DNA of 64,000 bases from Heliocidaris tuberculata (lineage: Eukaryota > Echinodermata > Echinoidea > Camarodonta > Echinometridae). Shown here piece by piece: positions 10,990 to 24,074 of this stretch (position 1 is its first letter; each line of letters starts with the position of its first letter). The notes beneath the pieces were generated by a model. The model was not told the origin of the DNA. It saw nothing but the letters and a program-made list of their open reading frames with translations, and searched no databases. A program made the translations under genes and the position numbers. The stretch covers positions 6,676,883 through 6,740,882 of the forward strand of contig CM046841.1 in NCBI GenBank assembly GCA_025618425.1. The letters run 5' to 3'.

Positions 10990-12000
10990 AGAGAAAAGGA
11001 GTTTGGTGTTTGAATATTTCTGGAGTCGGTCCGGTGCTGGATGGTGGTGGCCACCGGCCATCCCGGGTCGCGCCGCTTCGATATGTCCTGTATCGCGCAA
11101 ACCAAGCGAATGGTCAAGTATAATTCAACATCATCATGATCATCACATCATTATAGTATGCGGGCATGGTTCAAAGGTCAAAGCAAATGAGAATCTGGGA
11201 AGATTCCGCCGCGTGAGAACAGAGTTTCATACATGCAGTTTCTCTAAGCCGACGATTCAGAGCTGATCATCGATTCATCATCGCGATGACAATAGCTACG
11301 TTCATACGGTACTTGTGGTTTCGAAACTTTAGGTTAACGAAACTTTAAGTTAACGAAACAACTACTGGGGTTCCCACAGGCTTGAAACAACGATGCTCGT
11401 TGTTCTGAGATTACAAGTCGAGCGATCATAGTTTAACATGAAAAGAGAGGTCATTGTTAACAATGAGTTTGCTGAACTTGAGTTTATTCTGTCCACACGG
11501 TCCATAACTACGAAGGAGGGCTCGTTTGTATGGGTAGGGTTGGTGTCGGCGGGCGGGTCCTCGAGTTCACCTTTTTTGTCTCGGAGCTTCGTTCTTGAAA
11601 ACTTTGTATTATAACTTTCTGCCATTTAACCCCCGCTGCTCGTGGTTTCGGCGTTAACTGCAAGCTCACTTGTGTGGAACTACAAGTAAATTTAAAATTT
11701 CGAAACTATACAAGCAAAACTTTAGCTCCATCCGTGTGAACCTGACTATTGAAGTGCAGGCTAAAAACCTTACTTTCTGTGTTCTATTTTTTATGGGTGG
11801 ATGATTCCAGTCAAAAAAGACTGAGCTGTATTGGAGTCTGTTTGAACCTTCTTGATTGAAGTAGGTCGACTGAGATGAGATGAATGAAGAGACCGCGAGG
11901 CTCATGAGCTGCGTTCCCACTGCCGGGAATCTTCCTTATATAAGTTTATTCTCATTTGCTTTGAATCAGCTTTGAATCAGTCCGGCATATCGCATGAAGT
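10990..12000. repeat. Region bounded by diverged inverted arms
   Basis: GGTTCAAAGGTCAAAGCAAA with TGAGAATC and GGAAGATTCC at about 11168-11208 has an inverted partner at about 11930-11990 (GGAATCTTCC, then CATTTGCTTTGAATCAG). Between them are shorter repeats of a GTTTCGAAACTTTA / TTAACGAAAC motif (about 11318-11360 and 11696). It looks like a decayed transposon; no ORF is convincing. Confidence 0.4.
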
Positions 12001-14041
12001 TCTCTCCAAGCTGGGGAAACCAATGATCCAGTGCAAACAAAGACCATTGAGAAGACAACAATAATGTAAACCACACCTATGAGCTTAAGGAGGACTGATG
12101 TGTTTCTTGTAAAAAAAAAACTGTTACATAACCATCTTGTGTTTAAACATTTCCTTAGAACTGTCAGTTCTATATGCATGGCTGCTCATCATTTGCATTT
12201 AATCCCTTTTCTACTCTCAGCTAGTACTTGAGTGGACCTTGTCTTTCCTTCTTCTACCAGCTTCTGTGTTCTTCAGTAGTGAAGATTATTACAGGCGAAA
12301 ATGATGTGCTGTGCATGTGCTGATGATCTGATCAAACGAGTGTAACTGTGACAGCACACATAGTATATATCATACCATATTTTCAAAAAGTTGTGAAGTG
12401 CTAAAAGGAACGTATTTCCATGAGTTATGTATGAAGTGCATACTCTGTCATGGATAGACGTCTTGTGTTTTAGCAGATGAAACAAATGTAAGTTGCAATG
12501 TACCGTATGGAGTGCGACATGGGAAGAAGTGATAATTATTAAGAGCTACAAGAAAGTCTTGCGTCAAGATGTATTTCTTCTCATCTGCTCAAAATAAGGT
12601 AAATATCGACAATTCCTTTATATAGCGATATTACAGTTATGTTTTACCATGCATGTTTACATCCCTATGGCTATTGACAGAGCTCAATTCGTCATATAGA
12701 CATATTCGAAAATTCGTATAAGACATTTAGGCATTTGAAGTAATCTGTTTCATGACTGCAGCTACTATTTACATGTACTTGTACAGAAAATAGTACCTGA
12801 TAACTAAGGTCGAACTCACTCACACTTATGCGAGGTTATTGGAGATATTGGGACGAACTCGGATAATCCTTCGTCATCCTGTCACTCAAAAGTTGTGTCA
12901 GTACTCAGTAAATTATCCTGAAAGATTTCAGTTATTTGAATAAGGAATGGTATAATATTCCTGCATTTTCCGACGTGACAAATATTTATCGATGCATGAT
13001 GCATGTTTTTCGGAAACATAACACCCCGTGCGCCTATACCTTTTTCTTTTCTTTTCGAATATCACAGTCACTATATCAAAATCTCTCTTTACGGAACATG
13101 AAAGTGTCACGAATTGAAATTACCATCGACTTTTACAAACGAGGAATTCGAGACTGTTTTTAATTCTATCGTTGGCCTATTCTACAAATTTGAGGTAACG
13201 TCACAAAATGATTGACTATAAAATGCATTACAGAGTCGACTGTGCAATATATATGTATATACACTTAGGCCTACAAAGTTGTTTGAAGAAAAAAAACCCT
13301 CAGTACCCTCTGTATACTAAGTCCTGTCTGAACTCCTACAATAGGTTTTTGTGTACATTAGCCTACAGGGGCGTCGCTATAACATTTGAATGGGGGGGGG
13401 TGACACCCAAATTTGCCGAGAAAAATGCTGCATCATAATCTCTAACCCCCCCCCCCCTCCCCAACACAAACAAATAAAAGAAAATCGAAGATGTAGAAAT
13501 CTTGATCATGATGGCACATATTCGCAAGGGGGGCTGACGCTTTGTCCCCGAATATCAACTTTCCAATTTCTAAATTTTTGCTAGCGAGGGAAGCGAGGGA
13601 GCAAGATTTTTAGAAATCTTTTAGCAGAAAATGTACAGAAGTTTATAATTATCGTGGAACCTCGCTGCCCAAATATGTGGATATTAGGGCACATCACTGC
13701 CCGAATATCGATGGGGGGGGGGGGGGAGGAGGATGGGTGGAGCCTGCAGCTCATTGCCCCCGCCCTTTGAATACATACCCGAATGGCCCATCTATGGAGA
13801 GATACCTCTACAGTTTCATATTCATAAATATTTCATTAATTTATAGGATGGAGGGCACTAGCTCACACACATACGAGCTTATCTTAAGAGGATGTAGGTA
13901 ACATATTGTGAAATGCTATTTGCGAGCGAAAAAAACAAACAATCAAAAATGTTGATATTCTTATTCCTACCAACAGTTAGGATGATATTTTATGTATCCA
14001 CATAATGCATGAAACAAGAACTGAACAGCCGTTTTTTTTTT

Positions 14042-14075
<34 letters not shown>

Positions 14076-15085
14076 ATACACTTAGGCGGGCGCAAGAATT
14101 TTTTTCTGTTTTCTTTTTTCTTTTTTCTTTTTTTCTTTTTTCTTTTTTTCTTTTTTCTATTTTTTTTTTCTTTCTTTACCATCTTATATCTTTATCATTC
14201 TCATATTCTTGTTCCGAATGACTTCCAAATGACTATAATTTCCTTACATCATAGGCATACATACGGGCACATTTTCACGAAGGGGGTGAAGCCTTTTGCC
14301 CGAGTATTAACTTTCCAGTGTTTTTGCGAGCGAGCAAAAATATCGGAAGTTTTTCCTTCTTTTTTTTTCTTTCCTTCCCTTTTTCTTTCTGTTTTTCCCC
14401 TTTCCTTTTCGTTTGCTTTTTTCTTCTTTTTTTTTCATTTTTCCATTCTTCTTTTTTTCTTTTTTTGCCGGTAGAGGTGGCTCATTTGCCGACGCCCGTG
14501 TTAGCCTAGAGTAGTCCAGGGTAGATCACATGAGGAAGGAGAAATAATTATTTAAATACTTCATTATCATCTTTGAAACTTGTATCATCTTTGAAATTTG
14601 TATCAGAGTATACTTGTAGCCTCATTGAATCAGGTAATGATTATAGCTAATGTCAGTAAATTATATCCTGATTACATGGATTTGATGTTCCTTTTACACT
14701 AGTGCAGCAGTAATTCGACACAGTCCCTCATAGGTTTGGGCCTACATATGAGTGGCAAAATAGTAAAGCTGGGTGGCATAAGGAGGGGACTGCAATGCAG
14801 AAAAGTGTCACCCCCTCCTTCTACTACAGTTTAACGGAAATTACTGTAAATCAAAGAATGAAACATATTCTTTCTTTTAATCCATCAGATTATATTTATG
14901 GAAGTTTGAAAAGTGATTGCCTATTTCGTATAATATACCCGGTGACTGTATAGTCATGACAATGTTCAGGTGCATAATTATATCCAGAGATTTCAGCTAT
15001 GTAGTACAGGTTTTAAAGGGAGCCGACGGCTACTCAAATGAATATGCAATCTTACAAATTCTATATACTTTGATTTTCATTACAG
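12001..15085. other. Gene-poor stretch upstream of the sulfotransferase
   Basis: Contents are diverged MITE pieces (about 13370-13790, with GGGCACATC.CTGCCCGAATAT units), long T-rich tracts (14033-14072 and about 14100-14170, 14360-14466) and a poly(G) run. The segment at about 14247-14500 resembles the MITE at 53573-53880: both begin with CATAGGC plus a GGGCACATTT motif and contain GCGAGCGA. Non-coding 5' exons of the sulfotransferase probably lie somewhere here, because its start codon sits three bases after a splice acceptor, but none can be placed. Confidence 0.5.
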
Positions 15086-15088
15086 GTC

Positions 15089-17288
15089 ATGCTTGGTATG
15101 ACATCATTGCTGGTCATTTACATCATCTTCATTTCGTTTACCATAACAACAACGAGAAAAATGATACCCATCTCCGACCAAAGCAACTCTGTATCCGATG
15201 ATTTAAAGACATATGCATCGGCAATGTGTGCAGAAATACATCACGAGTCCGATCAATCAGGAATACAGGTAATGTTGTGCATTTTAGTTTTGTATAGCCC
15301 TCATCGGAGTTAACCCTTGCTCACGAGGGGGCTGAGGCCCCTTTTTAAGAAAAAAGAAACTGAGAAAATCGACTTGTTTATATAGGGGTTCGTTTTTTTT
15401 TGTTTGAATTTGTTTCATTATTCTGCAATGTCACTGTAAAGCGTCTATATAGTCTTGGGCACGTTAGAGATGTCGCTAATAATTCTTAATATCATTAATT
15501 AATGATAACAATAATATTCTGGAGTAACATAGCGCCTAGTGCGTTTGGTATTTCTTTAAGCGCCTTACAAACATAGTTTATTATTACCACAGTCACCTCA
15601 CTGTTAAATAAATAAATGAAATTACGCATAATATACTCTCTGTTTTTTCCATACCCTTGGGAGCATTCCAGCCAGGCACCTTTTTTTTAAAGACGCTCAA
15701 AATGTTGACCACACCACAGTTACTTTCGCATACTACCAGGGACCCATTTCAACACCTGGGTGGAGAGAAGCAATGTTGATAAAAGGTCTTGCTTATAAGG
15801 ACATAAGTGCCTTGCTGGGATTGAACCAACTACCTTTGCATCTCCTGTCAAGTGTTTCTACACCACTCGTCACCACCTCACTGTTAAATAAATAAATGAA
15901 ATTACGCATAATATACTCTCTGTTTTACCATGTGTCCGGTCAACTACCCCCTGAACAATTACCCACCAGGACAACTACCCCCGGACAACTAACCCCCCTC
16001 CCTCGAACAACTACCCCTGGACTGAATACAGTTTTTGAGGGTTTGAAATGTGAAACTTTATCAAGCTCGGTCGCTTTGCTCCCTAGCATAATCATTTTCT
16101 TTCAGGATCTTGTAATTTTGCGCCCCCAGTATAAACTCCTTAAATAGCTTAAAGGGTTCAAAATTTTAAAAATAAAGATGTAATTGTTGTTGCTTTGCTC
16201 GCTATGATGTAAGTTTCATCTTGCTAAATATTCCAATTTTAGAAGTGAGTGAATAGAAAACCGTTTATCAATTTACAAAATTTGAACTTCTCTACCGCTC
16301 ACTTGCAGTGGTCAGTTGCAAAATTTCCTGGGGTTGGGGGTGGGGGTGCAACTTCATTGTTTGCACCGGGCGCGATAATTCCTAGATACGCCACTGCGGG
16401 GGGACGAATGAGGGGGGGGGGGGGAGGGTGAATTTCCTGTGGATCATTGTCGGGGGTAGGGGCTATATCGTCCTTGGGGATAATCGTCATTGCATGGGGG
16501 GGGGATTTTTCCGGAGGGTAATTGTCCTGGGGTAATTATCCTGTGGGGTAGTTGTCCGGGGGAGGGAATTTCCCGGGGGGGGGTGATTGTCCTGGGATAT
16601 ATCCTGAGGGGTAGTTGTCCGGGGGTAGTTGTCCTGGGGGTATTTGTCCTAGAATCGGTTTACCATATTGAAAGCCATCACCATGGAGGACAATGCAATG
16701 GTATCTTTAAGCTTAATTCCATTGGTTCATGTGTAATGGGTTCGATCCCCCGTTCGATCCCCGGCACGGCACTAGCTGTTGGACATAAATTTACATAAAG
16801 TGTGCCTCTGCATACCCAGGAAAGAAATGTGACCTGGTAGGCTGATGGAACCTTTTGTGATCGCAATGCCTTCACAGTGACCATATGGTAGAAAAACTCC
16901 TCAGTGAGCGGAGATGGTGTACAAATTGCGTGCGTATGTGAAGCCGATGACCGGTGAAATATATACAATATATATATTGAGCGCTCTGTGATTACACCAT
17001 TTTATGTTTTATCATAGAATTGATATGTGTCATGTGCTAATAAGGAAAAGGAAAAATAAATCAAAATAAATCAACTTCAAAGTCTAGAGAAATTATTCTT
17101 ATCATTATCATTATCATTATTACAATTATTCGTATTTGTTCTTCTTATTATTATATAATTATATTATCTTTTTTTTTTCATTACTATTATTATTATTATT
17201 GTTGTTGTTGTTACAATGATGATGATAATGATAAAGATGATGATGATCATCAACATCATCATCATCATCATTATCATCATCATCATCG

Positions 17289-17323
<35 letters not shown>

Positions 17324-18050
17324 TCATCATCATCATTAACATTATTATTTTTCAGAATGGACGTGGCAATTCAGACCAGGAATCCAACCATCTTTACGGA
17401 TTGAACATTAGCACACCTGCAAGGAATGTTCCTGTAGACAATGTGTCTGCGATTGATGACGTCAGAGATGACGTAGTAAAGAGTCGCTTCGAGATCGAGA
17501 TGGCCAAACTAGGAAATGAAGTCATTGGAGACCCTATAGTCTACGATAGGAATAATCTTCCTCCAGATTTAAAAGTGTTAGGGGAGGAGGTAGGAAATAT
17601 TGAATGAGGAATACAAACAAAAAAAAGAAAAGAGTAAATGTTAAAAAGTTTCTAATATTCTATCATCTCGTGTATAGTTTGATAACTTCCACTTTAAAAC
17701 ATAGTTGTGTGGAGGAAGACATTTTTTTTTTTGTCATTGCAGTGCACCCTCCACACCCCTCCCCTCTCGTATTAGACATTTTCTATCTATACACCCATTA
17801 TTAGGATTTTATGGATGTCCCTATTAAAAAAACGTAATGACTCCATCGTATTAAATTCTTTTATTTCACTTAAACATCATTATAATAATAAGACCAGGAA
17901 TCGGTCAGTTCTTAACTTTGAAGAACCCACAGTTAATATTGGCAAGAATATTTTTTTTTTATTGAAAGGCAAAATGAGAAAAGGCCCTAGACGAAAGTTA
18001 TCTTCCATGCACGTCTCTTCTTCCTCTTCTTCTTCTACTTCTTCTTCTTC

Positions 18051-18082
<32 letters not shown>

Positions 18083-21000
18083 CTTCTTCTTCTTCTTCTT
18101 CCCAACTCTAACCATATATTCCACTTACACTTCACATAGATTTCTACAAGGGAATCCGTATTTTCATTATTTCCTTCATTTTTTCCGCTCTTGTTTCAGA
18201 TATTTGACCATTTTCCGAAGGCCTTTTTGCCAGAGTATAAAAGTCCTTGCTGGAAAAGTATCACGGGTCATCTCAACTGTCTGCCCTATTTTTTCATCGC
18301 TGGATTTCCGAAGTGCGCCACCACCGACCTGTGGAATAAGATTACCCATCATCCAGATATCATTTTGACACTCAAAGAACCCATGTGGTGGACATTGGGT
18401 GGCTATACAGGTATAGGCCAGGTGGTATAATATGGCTGATGGGGGAGGTGTCATAAATATGTCCCAAAACCAATATTTAACCCTTTCAAGACAACTGACC
18501 ACATTTTGTGTTTTGGCTTAATAAGTTTTGATTCAGAGCTCTAAAAATATACCAGATGTATGAGTAGAAAGAGCAAAAATTTCTGCACATGCTATGTCCA
18601 TTTATGTTACATGACCATATTGCGTTTGATGTCAGGAATTTAAAAAAGGTGAATAAGGTTCAAAATCATTGTTTTTCATCAAAATTGGCAATTTTTTCAA
18701 CGTATCGATAAAATCACTAACTGTGTTTATTGTTCTAAAAGACATTACACCTATTAGAACCATCTAGCACTAAAAGAAAAATATTATTGTTGCCAATTTG
18801 AAGAACGAAATGTGATCAATTTAGCCCTTGAATAATTCCTGTTCTGAAAGGGTTAACAGGTATGAGGGGTAAACTTTCATTCACACCTCACAATTCAAAA
18901 CAAACACTCGAATAATGTAAAAACAAAATTAAACAACTTTATACTAAGCTTAACCATGATGATCTTGGCTTTATTAGTTTCCCATTCGCCACCTCTCTGC
19001 ACACGCACCTCAAAAATTACCGTATAATGAATATCCATAAGATACGCATTAGATTTTTTTAAAAATACATGTTTTTTTTTTTTAATTGGAAAATCAAGAT
19101 ACGCATTAGATTCGTAACACAGGCAAATTATGAAATGAACATAAAACAAGAAGACAATAAAATACAAAACAAAAACGAGAACAAAAACTGCAATAAAACA
19201 TACATACAAACAAACAAGCAAACAAACAAACAAATCGTTTCTAAAGTTTTACCGGGAGATAGGGGTGGCGGCAATTAGCCTAATTCTCCCCGGATCTGCC
19301 AGCGAAATCGTTGTTTCATGAAATTACAAGAGAACATATTTAGGCCCATCATTTTTCATATCATAATGATTATTATGTGTTTTCACTTTGAAAAAAAAAG
19401 CAATAGCCCTCCCTCCCATGTATATAGTAAGCATGTGGTAACAGTAAAGAATAACATTAAATTCTGTTGTTGTTGTTTTTTAATCTTTGAAAGTGAAAGG
19501 ATTAAACAGGTACATCTCACATCAGACCAAACTTGTTGAAGCAATGATGAGGGTCACGAGGACGGATCTTATCAACTGTAAGTAAAATAATTGATCTTAT
19601 TCATTGTGTTTCCAAATGGTGAAGTATAGAGATGGATGGGGGAGGCGCTAAGGTTCAAACCACACAGGATTTGTTTATTCTTTAATTTCTATGACTTCTG
19701 CTGTCAATACTTTTTTCAATGTACATCTAGGATCAAAATGCCAGCACCAATCATCCCAAAGTACCTTTTAGACGACTCTTTCCCTATTTTAGATTTAGGG
19801 GGATATAATGAAATCACACATCCGAGAATGTCTTGCCAATGGGAGATTGGCATAATATAACATTAGTCATCTTCACTTTATACATTCATAGCTTTTGACT
19901 AAGCCTATATCCTTTGTCTGATTTTCTGGCTGTGCTTATTTATAATGCTGTTATTACTACTCGGTAAATATTTGCGATTAGCTGGCAGAAGTTTTCTCAA
20001 TTTCAGGTACTATTTTTTTTTCCACAGCTGATGCCTCTGCACTTACTCTCCATGATAACAGACGTCTGATTAAAGACAGGTATACCAACGATACTCTAAG
20101 AAGGAAACTACCCTACGTCACCGCTGACATCATCCGAGCTCTTCTACCTAATACTAAGATTATCGGTATTATGAGAAATCCTGTCGATCGTGCCTGGTCG
20201 GCGTATAATTACTTTGGAGTTCGAAGTAGAAAGAGACTTTCACCTCAAGATTTTCACCAGACAATCGTCCAACTTAAGGAGAAATTTTATAAGTGTTTGG
20301 AAGAGGACGAGTTGCGATATTGTGTCTACGTTTCTACAGGCGTACCGGTTAGTATTACGTAACAATCACAGCGTTACCCTTTTAATGAATAAGACGATGA
20401 GTTCCCTAGAATAATTACTAGAAATTCGTATAGCATTTTTATATACTGTTGAAATACATAACTGGGGAGCAATAATATAGGTTTCCCCGGCAAAATTCAT
20501 CAAAACAGCAGCCAAATTGATGAACAGTCCCTCGATTCTTTGCGTGTGTGTAAGATACATACTTGCATAATTATGCTTGATGTGCCATATATCCTCTTTT
20601 TGTTTATGGGATTTCATGTTGCCTCATATTCAAAGTCATTAGATTTCAAAACTTTTCACATTTTTTATGATGTTTACAATGACAGTATGATTGTTCAATG
20701 ATTTTGTTTGTTTTCATCAACATTATTTTGTTTATACATTCTGGAGGGTCTGTTTTAAACGATTGCATGTTATTTTTGCATGTTTTCTTAATTATGTTCA
20801 ACCTAATGCATTTATTTAAAACATGCTTGCACTTTCATGAATTTGAATGACTGAAGAAAAGTCGAGACCATCGGCATCTGAGTGTGAATGCTCATTTCTT
20901 AAATGTTATGTTCCTAGTTTAAATGTGAATGACTCGTTTGAAGAAAAAAAAAATTGTCGCAAGGATAATAAATTCAAACGAGCAAAAATTAAATTGAATG

Positions 21001-23274
21001 ACAATTCGTTAAATCATATGCTCCATACTTAATTTGACATGACTCTTTTGAAGAGCTTGTTGCATGAATACCGAATTTGAACGAACGAAAATGAATTGGA
21101 ATGACAATTTCGAATTTGATCACAACTTTCGTGAATTTAAATGCTCTTAAGATTAAATCTAGTGAACAAATTGTAAAATTGAGCGGGAAAACGTATACTA
21201 AAAGCTATGATACAAATTGCATATGATATGCATGGGAATACAAAAGAAGCCCATTACTGGAAATGGACCTAATGATCAGGAGTAAAGTTTCAGTCTCACT
21301 GGCCTTACGACCGCTTGCCGATTTCTGACAACAACAACAACAACAAAAAACATGGACAACAAATCTGCGGAAACATCTGTCCGTGATACATTGCTGATCA
21401 GTTGTAGGCCAATCGCCGATCATCAAAGACTGATTGGCCACTGCTTATAACGGTCGTCAATTCGGCGATTATAACAACCGGTCGTAGACTAGCTGATGGC
21501 TGATATTCTTACGGCAGTCCGAGATATACCAATGGGTAGGCTATGAATCACTGCAGGTGCCAAAATGTATCAATAATATGTTCATGCCAGGTTATGATGA
21601 ATAAGTCTCCAATTATTGCAATAGATGAATTACATGAATGTATTCTAGGTTGTTGGATATATTACTCAAATTTAACAAGCTCCTGAAGAGGAAACGGCTC
21701 AATATGGCTCTCCCATGTATTCCATGGCTTGAAACTATGTAGTCTATATATCAAATTATCTCTTTTATAAGCAAAACTATTTTTCAATAGGCAATATAAC
21801 CAAAGTTACCCTTGAGTTGATTTCAAGAAAGTCTTTGGGATGGTGTTGATTACTGTTGGTTGTCGGTGCTGGGTAATAGTTTGGGAATCAATAGGCGACT
21901 GGTCGTTTATTATTCGGTGATCAATCGCCTTCCTTATTTCAAGCACTATCGAGCACTAAGAATCCGTCGGAGATCAATCTGAGACCTGTCTCCCACCTTT
22001 AGACTGTTAGAAAACCAATAAAACCTCTTCACTACAATTTCGGTCGGCAAAACGTTTTCGATGCAGCAACGTCAACTTCCAGCCGACCAAAATGCTCCGA
22101 CAACCAGTTGCCGATTGCTGACCAGCAAATAAATATATTGATGAAAACCTCTTTGAGATCTCTGACAACTAACTACCGACCAGTGTTTGCCGGAAGTCGG
22201 CAACCGGTCGTAAGGCCAGTGAGACTATGGCTCAAACCTCAAGCCGACCAAAATGCTCCAACTTCCAGTCGCCAACCCCCTGACAACCTTTTAAAAACTG
22301 ACAAAAACCTCCTTGCGATCTCTGACAATAAACTACCGACCAGTGGTTGAAGGAAGTCGGCAACCTGTCGTAAGGCCAGTGAGACTATGGCTTAATAGAG
22401 GGGAGGGACTAGGGGGTTCCAGCTCCAACCCCGAAAATGTTCATATTAGCTATCAAACTTTCCCCTTTTACTTTACTATTTTCATAGAATATATTTTTTT
22501 TCTTTTCCTTTTCGTGGGCGTTGATGACGTCATAGCTTATGACAGGTTGTTACTCTATCTATCTCCGTGATTGGCTGAAACGTTTCCCACGTGACCAATT
22601 CTACTTTCTCAGAACGGAAGATTTCGACAAGGAAGACCAACCCAAGATTCTTGCAGAAATCTTCAAATTTATTGACTTACGTAAGATTTGAAGTTATAAA
22701 GATTTTATAACATTTTGAGAGTCTTTTTAAGTTTATATTAAAAGTAGATGTGCAAAAAAATCTGCTTTATGATGCTTGTAAACATATCATTGACCATGCT
22801 CTGTTTGTTCATCTTTAGAATGTTCCAAACAGAGAAGGGGTGTGCGCTTGTAAAAACTGACATAATGCTCACGGTAATTCTTGCATAATAAGTAGTGGTC
22901 AGATAGTTACTTACTACTGAATTAATAAAACAAAAACAAAAGAGCAATGAAGAAGTGTTAACATTCATTCAGTAACTCTACCATCCTAGTATTTCTGTAT
23001 ACATGTACCTCTGGTAAGGTTGTGAAAATAAATGAATAGTGAATAAGTAAGTTGCATTTCACATTAATTAACTTCCTTGATCAATGTCTATGTTTCAGCT
23101 CTCCCGGCCAATAATGAGATTCGTGAAATGACGATGGGGAAGGATAAAAACGCCCATCCATCAAGGATCAGCATGCTTCCTAAAACAAGACAACTTTTAG
23201 CTGATTTCTACCGGCCATGCAATCAGGATCTCGCTACTCTACTGGGCGATGAGAAATATCTATGGAAACACTGA
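15089..23274 (+). CDS. Carbohydrate sulfotransferase, CHST15-like (7 coding exons)
   Basis: The coding sequence joins 15089-15268, 17356-17589, 18200-18410, 19500-19577, 20028-20347, 22536-22680 and 23099-23274, giving 447 aa. All junctions keep frame and use GT-AG. Residues about 4-20 form a signal anchor, so this is a type II Golgi membrane protein. Exon 3 holds the 5'-phosphosulfate loop GFPKCATTDLW (about 173-183) and KEPMWWT (197-203), both characteristic of the CHST15 (GalNAc4S-6ST) family, which moves sulfate from PAPS to chondroitin-type chains. Exon 5 holds the 3'-phosphate site MRNPVDRAWSAY (283-294). Exons 6 and 7 match the C-terminal YLRDWL and FYRP..QDLATLL regions. Length is close to invertebrate members, shorter than human CHST15. 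Exon 4 is short; its acceptor could also be at 19494 (two residues longer). Substrate is inferred. Confidence 0.88.
15526..15873 (-). mobile_element. tRNA-derived SINE-like repeat
   Basis: On the minus strand, a B-box-like GGTTCAATCCCAG is followed by body sequence and then a tail region with AAGGCGCTTAAAG and TAGGCGCTATG, a pattern shared with other SINEs in the window. It lies in intron 1 of the sulfotransferase. A 53-base segment within it (15594-15646) recurs exactly at 15874-15926. Confidence 0.5.
15932..16658. mobile_element. DNA transposon with repeated ACAACTACCCC ends
   Basis: The left part carries several copies of CCGGACAACTACCCC-like units (about 15938-16020). The right part carries the same unit inverted (GGGGTAGTTGTCCGGGG, about 16505-16650). 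The octamer TTTACCAT flanks both ends (15924-15931 and 16659-16666), an 8-bp duplication. The outermost bases are not well matched, so the exact ends are approximate. The interior contains another diverged insertion ending in CTAGATACGCCACTG (about 16381-16395). There is no transposase ORF. Confidence 0.6.
17098..17350. repeat. ATT/ATC trinucleotide microsatellite
   Basis: Interrupted ATT, ATC and GAT runs occupy the end of sulfotransferase intron 1, reaching almost to the acceptor at 17355. Confidence 0.9.
18013..18107. repeat. CTT microsatellite in intron 2
   Basis: A nearly continuous CTT run lies about 90 bases before the acceptor of the PAPS-binding exon of the sulfotransferase. Confidence 0.9.
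18481..18852. mobile_element. MITE with TTAA target site (copy 2)
   Basis: The ends CCCTTTCAAGACA and TGTTCTGAAAGGG are inverted, with TTAA on both sides (18477-18480 and 18853-18856). The interior is clearly homologous to bases 1-413 (for example ACCACATTTTGTG and GTGATCAATTTAGC). It lies in intron 3 of the sulfotransferase. TTAA sites point to a piggyBac or Kolobok mobiliser. Confidence 0.88.
21291..22386. mobile_element. DNA transposon with duplicated 3' terminus
   Basis: The left end AGTCTCACTGGCCTTACGAC matches the inverted right end GTCGTAAGGCCAGTGAGACT. That right end occurs twice, ending at 22226 and 22386, because about 160 bases of subterminal sequence (with CCGACCAAAATGCTCC and AACTACCGACCAGTG) are tandemly duplicated. 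Motifs such as GGCAACCGGTCG recur inside. It lies in intron 5 of the sulfotransferase. No transposase ORF is present. Confidence 0.65.
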
Positions 23275-23402
23275 TGTGAAATATAATTGGTGTGTTTAAT
23301 ATGGAAGATGGTTTTGCATCGGGGGGGGGGGGGGGGGTTTCATAAACACTCGTGCATACTCAAAGACGGAACATGAATGTGTTGTGGTCTCGTGAAAGAA
23401 GA

Positions 23403-23470
23403 GGCACGGTGGAAGAAGACGACGACGACGACGACGACGAAGAAGAAGAAGAAGAAGAAGAAGAAGAAAT
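23403..23470. repeat. GAC/GAA trinucleotide microsatellite
   Basis: GAC repeats pass directly into GAA repeats just downstream of the sulfotransferase stop codon. Confidence 0.9.
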
Positions 23471-23619
23471 ACACTCTGTTATGAATGACCGGGGTTTGTG
23501 CCTGCAAACTAGGGGGGGGGGTGTAAGGCAGGTAGTAAACGTTTGATGTCGGGCCCCTCAGAGTGTTTGCCGCCCCCCCCCCAAACTGAAACCCTTCCGG
23601 CGGGCCTGTATTATATGTG

Positions 23620-23829
23620 CGTGTGTGTGTGTGTGTGTATGTATATATATATATATATATATATATACTCTAACTTTCCTGGCGTTAGTGGGACGTACAA
23701 CAATGGGATTTATTACGTCAGGCGAGTACAAAAGGCGTTAGCGGGACTTGAGCACGATTATCGGGACATTTGTGAGGACGTAGAACAAAAGAATGTCCTC
23801 CTAACGCTAGTACTATGGATGTATGTATG

Positions 23830-23877
<48 letters not shown>

Positions 23878-24020
23878 CAGCGCGTCCCAGAAACAAAAAC
23901 CCTAAAAAAAAAAAAGGTTTATTGTGACCAAACTATGTGCTCTATGACAGCAATTATCTATCTTCCATAGATTACCCTTGGTGGCATCCATATATATATA
24001 TATATATATATATATAGCGA
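23620..24020. repeat. GT and TA microsatellites with mariner-like end
   Basis: GT and TA runs (about 23620-23668, 23818-23877, 23992-24016) surround CAGCGCGTCCCAGAAACAAA at about 23879. That resembles the mariner-type end CAGTGCGTC at 46329, but no matching opposite end is seen. Confidence 0.65.
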
Positions 24021-24074
24021 GAGAGGTGTGAATGTGTGTACCAATCGGTTGAACCATGTTCAATTTAGATATTT

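Noticed and set aside
14009..14509. Phe-rich and Lys-rich ORFs
   Set aside because: They arise from poly(T) and TTTTTC tracts.
17216..17404. Possible CRISPR-like regularity of trinucleotide blocks
   Set aside because: It is a simple microsatellite with no unique spacers, and the genome is animal.
18176..18502. 108-codon minus-strand ORF
   Set aside because: It is the antisense shadow of sulfotransferase exon 3.
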